A DNA stretch of 64,000 nucleotides, from assembly GCA_905197955.1 (NCBI GenBank), contig CAJKAR010000016.1, positions 1 to 64,000 of the forward strand, given 5' to 3'. The notes under the pieces are model-generated. The model searched no databases, was not told the DNA's origin, and saw only the letters and a list, made by a program, of their open reading frames with translations. The stretch's first letter is position 1. Each line of letters starts with the position of its first letter. Shown piece after piece: positions 34,829 to 42,809 of this stretch. Position numbers and translations under genes: made by a program. The DNA comes from an uncultured Lentisphaeria bacterium (GTDB lineage: Bacteria > Verrucomicrobiota > Lentisphaeria > Victivallales > UBA1829).

Positions 34829-36363
34829 TTTTTCGCGCCTTCATCTGCCGGCTGTTTTGTCTCATCCGGATGAGTCGTGTAGTGCGGATCCCCCATGACG
34901 CGTTTCTTCTTAACGGTTCCATCCGGAGCCTCCTCGTCGGAGAAGAACTGCGACCAGAAACCGCGATCGGTCATGGACTCCGTAACCTGCGGATACGGAT
35001 TGGAATCAAACAGGATATCCGAATCGTGGATGGAATCGGCCAGCCCCTTGAGTTCCTTGACACTTGCCTCCGGATCCAGAGAAACAGAGTATGGATTCGG
35101 AATAATATGCACTTTCATGAAGAAAATCAGCTGTTTTTCAGAGGTGGTTGCATCCTTGGCGGTAAAAAGTTCGCCGAGAAGCGGAATGTCGCTGAAGAAC
35201 GGCATTTTGCGAAGTTCTTCGGAGGTCTCGCTCGAATAGAGTCCGCCAAGCATGATGATCTCGCCATCGGCGGCCGTCAGACGGGTCGTGATATTGCGGA
35301 CCGACACAACAGGAACGTTGTTGACCACCAGATTTGCATTCTCTCCGGAGCCGCTCGTCGATGAGAACTTTTCATAGCGGACGGCAATCGTAATCTGCGG
35401 ATTGATCTCCAGCTGAACGACATCGTTGTTGATGAGAGTCGGCGTGATTTTCAGCGTGATTCCGGTTCGTTTGAAGAGCGTGCTCTGCGTAACGGCGGAG
35501 TTCGTCACGGAGTTTTCCATGTAAGGGAGGTCTTCTCCGGTACTCATGGTGGCCTCGGTTCCGAGGTCGGCGATCACGTTGGGCGCGGCAAGAATCTTGG
35601 CATCGGAACTGGTGTTCAGCCAGCGGAGTGCCGCCTGAAGCGTGGAACTGTTGCCGTCTTTGGAGCCGGTCGCGATCGGGAAAAAGTCGAATCCGGAGCT
35701 TTCGGTGTTGTCGCGGCTCTGGGTCGGGCTGTTCAGAGCATACCCGTAAGTGCTTGTCGTTCCGGTCTTTGCATCCTTATGCGTATACTGGAGCTTGACA
35801 TCGCGTTCCTCCCCCTGCTTGATGGTGACTTCGATGATCTGCGTCTCCACAAGGACCTGCGGAAGAGGCACATCCATCGCCAGAAGAGTCGCCTTGATGG
35901 TCGGCACCTTGTCGCGCAGGACATTGATGACGATCGTATTCTGCGTGGGCGAAGTTTCGCAGACACCTGCATCCGAAAGCGCCGCCTCCACAGCATCCTG
36001 CGCCTTGGAAGCATCCACGAAACGGAACCGATAAACAATAATGGAACGTTTCGGAGCCGTCTTATCCTCGTTCTCCACATCGGTCACGACCAGATAGGGC
36101 TTGTCCGGAACAAAACGTTTTGTGCTCATCATCGGCTTTGCCGAGGACTTGAACAAAGCCTCCAACCGTTTCTTGACCGCCTCCTTGCCAACACTGCTGG
36201 CAAATCCGGCGGCAACCGCACGCTTCTCCAGCGCGGCTTCCGTCCGGGAATCAGGGGCCGAGGTGCTTTTTTCCGTCTGTGAAAAACTCGAAAACGGCGA
36301 GCTCAAAAGAAGAAAAGCCACGAGTGTAAAAGCCATTCTTCCGTCATTTTGTACGGATAACAT
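34825..36363 (-). CDS. Secretin-family outer-membrane protein (type II/III secretion GspD-like core)
   Basis: 512 residues with a signal peptide (about 1-29, MAFTLVAFLLLSSPFSSFSQ). An N1-like domain (about 105-170, IVYRFRFVDASKAQDAVEAAL) leads into the secretin core (about 175-445): VLVETQIIEVTIKQGEERDV, ILAAPNVIADLGTEATMSTG, GITLKITPTLINNDVVQLEINPQI, EIIMLGGLYSSETSE, and the gate/tip region MPFFSDIPLLGELFTAKD. A hydrophilic 70-residue tail follows. It would form a multimeric outer-membrane channel. It is the first gene of a coupled operon with MacA- and MacB-like proteins, divergent from a GntR/LacI regulator, and no GspE/GspF-type genes accompany it. Confidence 0.92.
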   Translation of the reverse strand: MLSVQNDGRMAFTLVAFLLLSSPFSSFSQTEKSTSAPDSRTEAALEKRAVAAGFASSVGKEAVKKRLEALFKSSAKPMMSTKRFVPDKPYLVVTDVENEDKTAPKRSIIVYRFRFVDASKAQDAVEAALSDAGVCETSPTQNTIVINVLRDKVPTIKATLLAMDVPLPQVLVETQIIEVTIKQGEERDVKLQYTHKDAKTGTTSTYGYALNSPTQSRDNTESSGFDFFPIATGSKDGNSSTLQAALRWLNTSSDAKILAAPNVIADLGTEATMSTGEDLPYMENSVTNSAVTQSTLFKRTGITLKITPTLINNDVVQLEINPQITIAVRYEKFSSTSGSGENANLVVNNVPVVSVRNITTRLTAADGEIIMLGGLYSSETSEELRKMPFFSDIPLLGELFTAKDATTSEKQLIFFMKVHIIPNPYSVSLDPEASVKELKGLADSIHDSDILFDSNPYPQVTESMTDRGFWSQFFSDEEAPDGTVKKKRVMGDPHYTTHPDETKQPADEGAKK

Positions 36364-36412
36364 CGTTTACAGGTCCTTCCAGTAAAGTTGGTGTTTCTAT
36401 TTGTAAAGGAAC

Positions 36413-36440
36413 ATTTTACTATATAATCAGATAAAGTCAA
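36413..36440 (-). promoter_or_regulatory. Sigma-70-type promoter of the secretin-MacAB-like operon
   Basis: Minus-strand TTGACT, a 16-bp spacer and TAAAAT, about 50 bp before the secretin start. AAGGA lies about 12 nt before that start codon. Confidence 0.55.
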
Positions 36441-36533
36441 GCCATCCGCGGAAAAAAGAAATGACTTTTTTGAATGGGTCATTTTCCTCCGGATCTGCAA
36501 CAAAAAAATCTCTATTCTCTCCGCTTTTGCGGA

Positions 36534-36562
36534 TTGAAAAAACAGCCGCGGTGATTTACATT
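36534..36562 (+). promoter_or_regulatory. Promoter of the GntR/LacI regulator, implying a near-leaderless transcript
   Basis: TTGAAA, a 17-bp spacer and TACATT. The -10 box ends only 11 bp before the ATG at 36574, so initiation at the usual distance leaves a leader of about 4 nt; no ribosome-binding site is visible. Confidence 0.5.
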
Positions 36563-36573
36563 AGATTCCTATT

Positions 36574-37623
36574 ATGAAAGAAGAACATCATTATAAAGAC
36601 AAAGCCTACATGGAGGTCCTGCGGAAACTGCGGAACCTGATCGCGACGGAGTACAGGAACGGAGGCCGTCTGCCGCCAAGCCGCGAAATGTGCGAAAGGT
36701 TCGGAGTCTGTCTGCCCACCTACGGAAAAGCAATCGAACGCCTCCGCATCGACGGCTCCGTCTACCGGAACAGCAACAAGGGAATCTTCGTCCCCCCCTA
36801 CTCCGAACGGATGCACAAGGTCGGACTGGTCATCGGCGACGGTCGGGAATCCCCCTTCCTGGATTTTCAGGAAGAACTGAGCGTTCTTCTCCGGGAGCTG
36901 AAACAGGCACGCTTCCACGCACAGCTCATTCAGGCGGGAACTCCGGCTCTTCTTCCCCGAAAGGCTCTGTTCCATGGAGTGGACAGCCTCATCTGGCAGC
37001 TCAACGGAAGTGCGGCCGCTCCTGTGATCGAGCAGATCCTGCGGGAAAATCCCTTTCCTCTCATCCTGACCAATTCCAGAGATCCCGCGGAAGAGAGCAT
37101 TCTCCCGCTGTTCCAGTACAACTGCATCCATCACGACTATCCGTACACCGGACGGAAACGGGCGGAAATCCTGCTGGAACGCGGACACCGGGAGATCGCC
37201 TATGCCGGCTCCGACTGGTTCGCGGAATACACGCAGTTTGCTCCGGCGATCCGCGAGGCAGGCGGCAGACTTCACAGGGAACAGCCCCTGTATACGGAAA
37301 AACAGATTCGCGACAATCTGGCGGAGACCATCCGGAAACATCATGTCACCGGCGTCTATTCCGAAGGGGGGATCCACAACATGCGCGCCGTGTTCGAAGT
37401 GATCTCCGGACTCCCCGAAAAGGTACGTCCGGAACTGCTTGTCACAAATTTTGAAAAAGTACCGGATCTTCTCCGGCAATACCCGGCAGTCCGCTGCATC
37501 GGCAAATGCGCCCACTCCTCCGAGGCGATCCCGAAAACGGCAGCTCAGATGCTGAGCGATCATCTGGAATCCGGCATTCCCCTCCATTCCGTCGCGCTGA
37601 AGGATTTTGTTTTCCTGCCGTGA
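36574..37623 (+). CDS. GntR-HTH/LacI-sensor transcriptional regulator
   Basis: 349 residues. The GntR-type N-terminus (about 12-75: LRKLRNLIATEYRNGGRLPPSREMCERFGVCLPTYGKAIERL) is fused to a LacI-like sensor (about 85-345: KVGLVIGDGRESPFLDF, LTNSRDPAEESILPLF, HHDYPYTGRKRAEILLERGHREIAYAG). It is divergent from the secretin-MacAB-like operon with 210 bp between, so it is the obvious candidate regulator. Tying an exporter to a sugar-type sensor is suggestive. The ATG lacks a ribosome-binding site; the next in-frame ATG (codon 13) lacks one too. Confidence 0.83.
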   Translation: MKEEHHYKDKAYMEVLRKLRNLIATEYRNGGRLPPSREMCERFGVCLPTYGKAIERLRIDGSVYRNSNKGIFVPPYSERMHKVGLVIGDGRESPFLDFQEELSVLLRELKQARFHAQLIQAGTPALLPRKALFHGVDSLIWQLNGSAAAPVIEQILRENPFPLILTNSRDPAEESILPLFQYNCIHHDYPYTGRKRAEILLERGHREIAYAGSDWFAEYTQFAPAIREAGGRLHREQPLYTEKQIRDNLAETIRKHHVTGVYSEGGIHNMRAVFEVISGLPEKVRPELLVTNFEKVPDLLRQYPAVRCIGKCAHSSEAIPKTAAQMLSDHLESGIPLHSVALKDFVFLP

Positions 37624-37743
37624 CACTTTTCCTGCAAAGAAATCTCCGGAAGAAATGTGATTTTTCCCGAAATCATGTTATATTATGTCCCCGTTCGGAA
37701 AGAAAACTCGGATTCGGATTCAACGGAAGGATGATGGAAAAAG

Positions 37744-39015
37744 ATGAATCTGGTGGTCACCAAAAAATCTCTCGGGGGAACGATTGCCGTTCCCGGTTCC
37801 AAGTCGCACACCATCCGTGCGGTCGCATTTGCCATGATGGCGAATGGGATCTCGCGCATTCACTCGCCACTGATCTCGGAGGATACGCTGGCGGCAGTCC
37901 GCGCGGCGGAAAGCTTCGGAGCGATCGTCGAGCGCGGAGATGATTCGGTCTGGTCCGTCACAGGACACGGAGGAGCCTTCCGGAACCCGGGAACCGTCAT
38001 TGACATGGCAAACTCCGGAACCTCTGTCAAAATCTTCGGCGGACTCGCCGCGCTCTGTGATTTTCCAGTCACCTTCGATGGAGACGCCTCCCTGCGCTCC
38101 CGTCCCATGGGACACCTGCTCTCCGCTCTCGAACGGCTGGGAGTCAAAACCGACTCCCGCGCTGGCAAATGCCCGTTCACCGTTCAGGGCCCCATGCGCG
38201 GAACGGAAACGGAAGTCAACAGCGAATCGTCCCAGTATGTCACTGCGCTTCTGATGTCCACGCCCTTCGCCGGACAGGATACCATCATTCATGTGGTGAA
38301 TCTCAACGAGCGCCCCTACATCGAAATCACCCTCGGCTGGCTCGACAAACTGAATCTGAAATACCGGAAAAGCGCGGATTTCTCCCGCTTCGACATTCCG
38401 GGAAATCAGGTCTGCCAGCCGTTCGACCTGACCATCCCGGCCGATTTCTCCACGGCGACCTTTCCGCTGGTCGCGGCGGCGGTCACGCAGTCGGAACTGG
38501 CGATTCAGAACCTCGATTTCAGCGATGAACAGGGAGACAAGGCAGTCTTCGCCCTGCTGGAAAAAATGGGGGTGGAAATTCTCCGCAACGGCAGCACCAC
38601 GCTCATCCGCCCGCATGGAAGACTGCATGGAGCCGATCTTGATTTGAATGCAACGCCCGATGCCCTTCCGGCCATCGCCGTAGCAGCGGCGGCGGCAGAA
38701 GGAACCACCATCATCCGAAACGTCGCCCAGGCGCGGATCAAGGAGACCGACCGAATCGCCTGCATGACTCGCGAACTGCGCAAAATGGGAATTTCCGTTG
38801 AAGAACATCCCGACGGCATGACCATCACAGGCGGACAGCTCTCCGGGACAGCGGTCAACAGCTACAAGGACCATCGGATCGCTATGGCGCTTGCCGTCGC
38901 CGGGCTCGCCGCGGAAGGGGAAACCATCATCCGCGACGCCGAATGCGTTGCCGTCACCTATCCGAAGTTCATCGAAGACTTCAACAGACTCGGCGCCGAG
39001 TTCCGCTGTTTCTGA
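37744..39015 (+). CDS. aroA: 3-phosphoshikimate 1-carboxyvinyltransferase (EPSP synthase)
   Basis: 423 residues, the normal AroA length. It joins shikimate 3-phosphate and phosphoenolpyruvate to make EPSP in aromatic amino-acid synthesis. VPGSKSHTIRAVAFAMMANG is the N-terminal substrate-binding signature (family: PGSKSxTNRAL, with H in place of the usual second-position polar residue). NSGTSVKIFGGLAAL matches the N-SGT motif, DASLRSRPMGHLL the R-x-RPM motif, ESSQYVTALLM the Ser-Gln-substrate loop, and KETDRIACMTREL and KDHRIAMALAVAG the C-terminal signatures. TGGAAA precedes the ATG. It is followed by a strong terminator and appears monocistronic. Confidence 0.95.
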   Translation: MNLVVTKKSLGGTIAVPGSKSHTIRAVAFAMMANGISRIHSPLISEDTLAAVRAAESFGAIVERGDDSVWSVTGHGGAFRNPGTVIDMANSGTSVKIFGGLAALCDFPVTFDGDASLRSRPMGHLLSALERLGVKTDSRAGKCPFTVQGPMRGTETEVNSESSQYVTALLMSTPFAGQDTIIHVVNLNERPYIEITLGWLDKLNLKYRKSADFSRFDIPGNQVCQPFDLTIPADFSTATFPLVAAAVTQSELAIQNLDFSDEQGDKAVFALLEKMGVEILRNGSTTLIRPHGRLHGADLDLNATPDALPAIAVAAAAAEGTTIIRNVAQARIKETDRIACMTRELRKMGISVEEHPDGMTITGGQLSGTAVNSYKDHRIAMALAVAGLAAEGETIIRDAECVAVTYPKFIEDFNRLGAEFRCF

Positions 39016-39046
39016 TTTTTTCCCAGCTCCCCCTTTCCACCCATCC

Positions 39047-39084
39047 CGCCGGTTTCCTCAATGAAAGGAAACCGGCGTTTTTTC
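39047..39084 (+). terminator. Rho-independent terminator after aroA
   Basis: An 11-bp perfect stem CGCCGGTTTCC (39047-39057) with GGAAACCGGCG (39067-39077), 9-nt loop, then a T6 tract. Confidence 0.92.
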
Positions 39085-39111
39085 TTTGTTCTCCGCAAAA
39101 TTCATTTGTTC

Positions 39112-39140
39112 CTGACAATCGGCTCATCAAAAATTAACAT
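39112..39140 (+). promoter_or_regulatory. Possible promoter of the paired secretin-like genes
   Basis: CTGACA, a 17-bp spacer and TAACAT, about 72 bp before the first gene of the pair. It is the best match after the aroA terminator. Confidence 0.4.
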
Positions 39141-39211
39141 CCGGCCGGTACAGTATGGACAGGCAGGCGAAACAAGCTCGCCGCCGCAATCAAACAAAAT
39201 CAGGAGAACGT

Positions 39212-40738
39212 ATGAACAAGGCATTGAGAACGGCAGGACTCGCCGCACTCTGCGCTGGCGGATTCACCTCCGCAATGGCATTCGATCCGGCGACTCAGGC
39301 AAAAGGAACCGCTCCGGAAAAAACACAGAAAATCAGGTTCATCGAAGACGACGCCCAGGATTACATGGTCACCAAGGTCTACAACATCAAGCACATGAAG
39401 GCGAATGATCTGGTGCCGTTCGTCCTCGGCGCGGTCATGAGATACTCCACGAACTCCAAAGTGGACCGGATCAACTATGCGGCAGCCGGACAGCAGTGGA
39501 TCGTCGTCACCACACCCGTCGCCATGATGCCGTATGTGGACGACATGATCGCCAAAATGGACCGCCCCAGCAAAATCAAAGATGTCAACGGCTCGCCGCT
39601 CAAGGGAACAGGAATCACCCGCTACGTCTACAGCCCGAAATGGCGCTCCTCGCAGGATATGGTCACACTGATGGTCAAAACCGGAATCCCCGCCGACGCA
39701 TCCGGCTATGATTACGATACCGATTCCGTTGACTCCGATTCCATTAAATACGATGGACGAATCGTCTACGATTCCGCCTCGAACCTCATCTACTGGAAGG
39801 ATTCCCCGAACAAAAGCGCCGACCTTCTGAAATATCTCACCTGGCTCGACCGCCCCGTTCCGCAGGTTGCCGTCCGGTTCAAGCTCTATGAAGTGCGCGA
39901 CAGCGACCTCACCGACATCGGAATCGACTACGCCGCCTGGAAAAACGGTCCCGGACTCGAAATCGCCGGATTCGGCGCCGATCTCTTCAGCGGCCGCTGG
40001 AACGAAACCGTGCAGGTGGCGCAGCTTGCAAATGAACTGATGCCCTTCATCAACGACAGCATGTCGTGGGGATACGGCTCCATGTTCTTTGCTCCCGCGT
40101 TCGATATGAGCTTCCTCCGTCTCCTTCAGCAGAACGGAAAGGCGCGAGAAGTCTCCACAGTCACCCTCACGCTGCGGAACAACGGCACGGCGGAAACGAC
40201 CTTCACGCCCGATTACCAGAACATCGTCAAAAAAGAAAACGACAAAACCTATGTCGAAAGCTCCGGCACCTCCTCTCTGACCTTGAAAATCACCTCCCCG
40301 ACCATCTGTTTCGATGGAATTCAGCCGGATCGGAAAACCGGTCTTCTTCCCTTCACGGAAGCCGATTATCAGAACAAGTTCTCCGGAGTCTTCGACTTCC
40401 AGTACACCCTGACCAACACCTCCGTCGTCGAACGGAACAACTACGGCAGCGAGCTCACGGAATCCACCGATCTCTCCGGCTACGGCACCATCAAGATCAA
40501 ACAGGAAAGTTTCCTTGCCGGCTGGACCCGGACCATGGATGTCGAACAGACCATCGGCGTTCCGTTCCTCTGCGAACTGCCCGTCCTGAAATACATCTTC
40601 GGCACGACGACCCGCAACAAGGAACAGACCCACTTCTTCCTCACCGCGGAAGCGGAATTCGTCCATCCGGATGCCGACATCTCCCGGATCTCCGGCAAGC
40701 TGACCAACATCGCCGATCTCGTCACCGCGGAAAAGTAA
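39212..40738 (+). CDS. Secretin-like outer-membrane protein, first of a paralogous pair
   Basis: 508 residues with a signal peptide (about 1-23, AGLAALCAGGFTSAMA). A secretin N-type domain follows (about 50-125: TKVYNIKHMKANDLVPFVLGAVMRY, VDDMIAKMD), with a second at about 135-215. A divergent secretin-like core includes VAVRFKLYEVRDSDLTDIGIDYAAWKN and the C-terminal IGVPFLCELPVLKYIFGTTTRNKEQTHFFLTAEAEF, equivalent to the family's VPxLxDIPxLGxLF gate segment. AGGAG lies 7 nt before the ATG; in-frame codons upstream lack a start. It is 23 bp before a paralogue. No pilus or type II motor genes are near, so the partner machinery is unknown. Confidence 0.8.
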   Translation: MNKALRTAGLAALCAGGFTSAMAFDPATQAKGTAPEKTQKIRFIEDDAQDYMVTKVYNIKHMKANDLVPFVLGAVMRYSTNSKVDRINYAAAGQQWIVVTTPVAMMPYVDDMIAKMDRPSKIKDVNGSPLKGTGITRYVYSPKWRSSQDMVTLMVKTGIPADASGYDYDTDSVDSDSIKYDGRIVYDSASNLIYWKDSPNKSADLLKYLTWLDRPVPQVAVRFKLYEVRDSDLTDIGIDYAAWKNGPGLEIAGFGADLFSGRWNETVQVAQLANELMPFINDSMSWGYGSMFFAPAFDMSFLRLLQQNGKAREVSTVTLTLRNNGTAETTFTPDYQNIVKKENDKTYVESSGTSSLTLKITSPTICFDGIQPDRKTGLLPFTEADYQNKFSGVFDFQYTLTNTSVVERNNYGSELTESTDLSGYGTIKIKQESFLAGWTRTMDVEQTIGVPFLCELPVLKYIFGTTTRNKEQTHFFLTAEAEFVHPDADISRISGKLTNIADLVTAEK

Positions 40739-40761
40739 GTAAATTCTGAAAGGATCTTTTC

Positions 40762-42654
40762 ATGAGAAACCATCTGAAAAAAGCGCTTCTCGGCGCAGTC
40801 GCATGCACCGCCGCGGGAGCCATTGCAAACGCAAACGAACTGCCTACGGGAAATCTGAATCCCGCCTATTTTCCATCGAATGTCCAGGCCCAGCTCCAGG
40901 TCGGAGTCAAGCCGGGAACGGAAGCGGTCCACTTCATCCGCGACACATCGGATTCGAAAATCATCACAAAGACCTATGTCCTCAAGAACGCCGATCCCTA
41001 TGAGATCCGTCCGTATCTCCGGAACATGGTCCAGAGCATGCGCACAAACTACAACGTCTTCAACGGCGATCAGAACAAGGCGCTCTCCGCAAACCCGATG
41101 AATTTCATGACCATGTCCAGTCCGGTGGATTTCTCCCGGTACTACAATCAGTATCTCCGCGCGCCAGCCGGGGTCGAATGCATGGTCTTCATGGACGGCA
41201 CCGCCCTGCTCATCATCTCCGCGGAGGAATACCGCTTCAAGGACAACACAAACGGCATGGGCATTGATTCCATTGTTGCAAAGCTCGATGCGAAAGGAAT
41301 CAAAAACTCTTCGGGACAGCCGAAATATGTCTACTTCCCGAAAAACCGTCCGGCGTCAGAACTGGAAAAGATGGTGAAGGCGGTCGGAGCCAATCTCTCC
41401 AACGATACCGTCGAACTCATCGGCGGAAAGGACAAGTTCCGCACTGACAAGGACCTCAACGTCATCTTTTTCAACACGGCCCTCTACTCGAAAAAGAACA
41501 TTGAATCCATGCTGAAACTCTACGACGTACCCCATCCGCAGGTCCGCATCAAATACACGGTCTACGAACTGATGGCGGAAAACGACGGAAAAATCGGTGC
41601 CGATTTCCAGGCATGGAAAAACAACGAAGGAGCCAATTTCTTCTCCATGGGCGGCACCTTCCGCGACAACTGGTCCTCCACCTACGCAGGCGGAATGGTC
41701 CGGAACGGCAAGAGCAACAACGCGCAGTTCATCAACTTCAACCCGAAGTGGAACACCCGTTATCTTGACTTCCTTGTCTCGAAAAACAAAGCGAAAGTCG
41801 CCGTCTCCGGCGAACTCCGCGCCAGAAGCAACGAGACCACCCATGTCACCCGCAACACCGGACTCTTTGTCATCGAAGCAACGGAAAACACCGACTCCGC
41901 TACTAAGATCTCCTCCGGATATGTCAAAGACGGCTCCGCTCTGGAAATCACCAGCGAAAACGGCTACAAGGTCACGCCGAACGGTCCGTTCGCAGTCGTG
42001 AAAATCCAGACGCCTTCCACCACAACCTATGATCTTCAGGGAGTCAACGGAACCACCTTCACGATCGCCGGTTACAGCAAAACCTACAAGACCGTCGAAG
42101 GAGCGAACATCAAGGATGATTCCAGCATCACGTTCCATCTAAACGCCCCCGCCGATCCGGGCCGCGGAAACACGATCAATACGAAAATCGCCGATGGTTT
42201 CAACTTTGACATGCAGCTCACCCCCTCTGTCACCGCCAAAGCCACCATGCTGGAAGTTACGGTCAACACGACCTCTCTTCTCGGCTACGCCTCGAACGGC
42301 AACCCGCGGCTGGTCACAAACAATACGACCAATCAGATCATGATCGGCAATGAAGCGAAGAACCGGTTTGTCATCGGCGGCATCACCAGAAGCGAAGTGG
42401 TCCGCTCCTCCACCGGAATTCCACTGCTGAAGGATCTTCCGGTTCTCGGATGGCTCTTCTCGACGGAAAGCGAATCCACGAAGAATTCGCAGCTGGTCAT
42501 CGTAGCCGAATGCGAGCTGGTCACTCCCGCGACCGCCATTCCGAAGAGCATCGAAGGAGACATCATCTCCGTGGAAACAGCAACGGCGAAAAACACAAAG
42601 GGCGAATTCAACGCCTACGGATACCGTCAGTTCGGACTCGACTCCGAACGCTGA
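40762..42654 (+). CDS. Secretin-like outer-membrane protein, second of a paralogous pair
   Basis: 630 residues with a signal peptide (about 1-25, LLGAVACTAAGAIANA). N-type domains appear at about 65-180 and 185-270 (YVYFPKNRPASELEKMVKAVGANL, FFNTALYSKKNIESMLKLYD). The core has VRIKYTVYELMAENDGKIGADFQAWKN, aligned with the same stretch of the upstream gene, and ends in FVIGGITRSEVVRSSTGIPLLKDLPVLGWLFSTESESTKNSQLVIVAECELV, the canonical secretin tip and final strand. A Ser/Thr-rich insertion (about 350-450) is missing from the shorter partner. AAGGA precedes the ATG. It is the more secretin-like of the two and ends at a terminator. Confidence 0.83.
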   Translation: MRNHLKKALLGAVACTAAGAIANANELPTGNLNPAYFPSNVQAQLQVGVKPGTEAVHFIRDTSDSKIITKTYVLKNADPYEIRPYLRNMVQSMRTNYNVFNGDQNKALSANPMNFMTMSSPVDFSRYYNQYLRAPAGVECMVFMDGTALLIISAEEYRFKDNTNGMGIDSIVAKLDAKGIKNSSGQPKYVYFPKNRPASELEKMVKAVGANLSNDTVELIGGKDKFRTDKDLNVIFFNTALYSKKNIESMLKLYDVPHPQVRIKYTVYELMAENDGKIGADFQAWKNNEGANFFSMGGTFRDNWSSTYAGGMVRNGKSNNAQFINFNPKWNTRYLDFLVSKNKAKVAVSGELRARSNETTHVTRNTGLFVIEATENTDSATKISSGYVKDGSALEITSENGYKVTPNGPFAVVKIQTPSTTTYDLQGVNGTTFTIAGYSKTYKTVEGANIKDDSSITFHLNAPADPGRGNTINTKIADGFNFDMQLTPSVTAKATMLEVTVNTTSLLGYASNGNPRLVTNNTTNQIMIGNEAKNRFVIGGITRSEVVRSSTGIPLLKDLPVLGWLFSTESESTKNSQLVIVAECELVTPATAIPKSIEGDIISVETATAKNTKGEFNAYGYRQFGLDSER

Positions 42655-42687
42655 TCACTCCATCGGCAAAAGACATCCTATTCACAG

Positions 42688-42722
42688 CGCACCCGCGGAA
42701 AACCTCCCGGGTGCGTTTTCAT
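42688..42722 (+). terminator. Rho-independent terminator after the secretin-like pair
   Basis: CGCACCCG (42688-42695) pairs with CGGGTGCG (42708-42715), 12-nt loop, followed by TTTTC. Confidence 0.8.
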
Positions 42723-42740
42723 TTGGATTCTCTCCGCTAT

Positions 42741-42769
42741 TTGAATTTATCCTTTTTCCGGGATATATT
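42741..42769 (+). promoter_or_regulatory. Sigma-70-type promoter of the GT39-like gene
   Basis: TTGAAT, a 17-bp spacer and TATATT, 40 bp before the ATG at 42810. Confidence 0.6.
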
Positions 42770-42809
42770 ATCATTTTCATATCATGAAATCTTCATCGGG
42801 GAAAACTGT

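Noticed and set aside
42450..42809. Upstream extension of the GT39-like frame into the secretin-like gene
   Set aside because: It overlaps another gene in a different frame and spans a terminator and a promoter. The ATG at 42810 follows the promoter directly.
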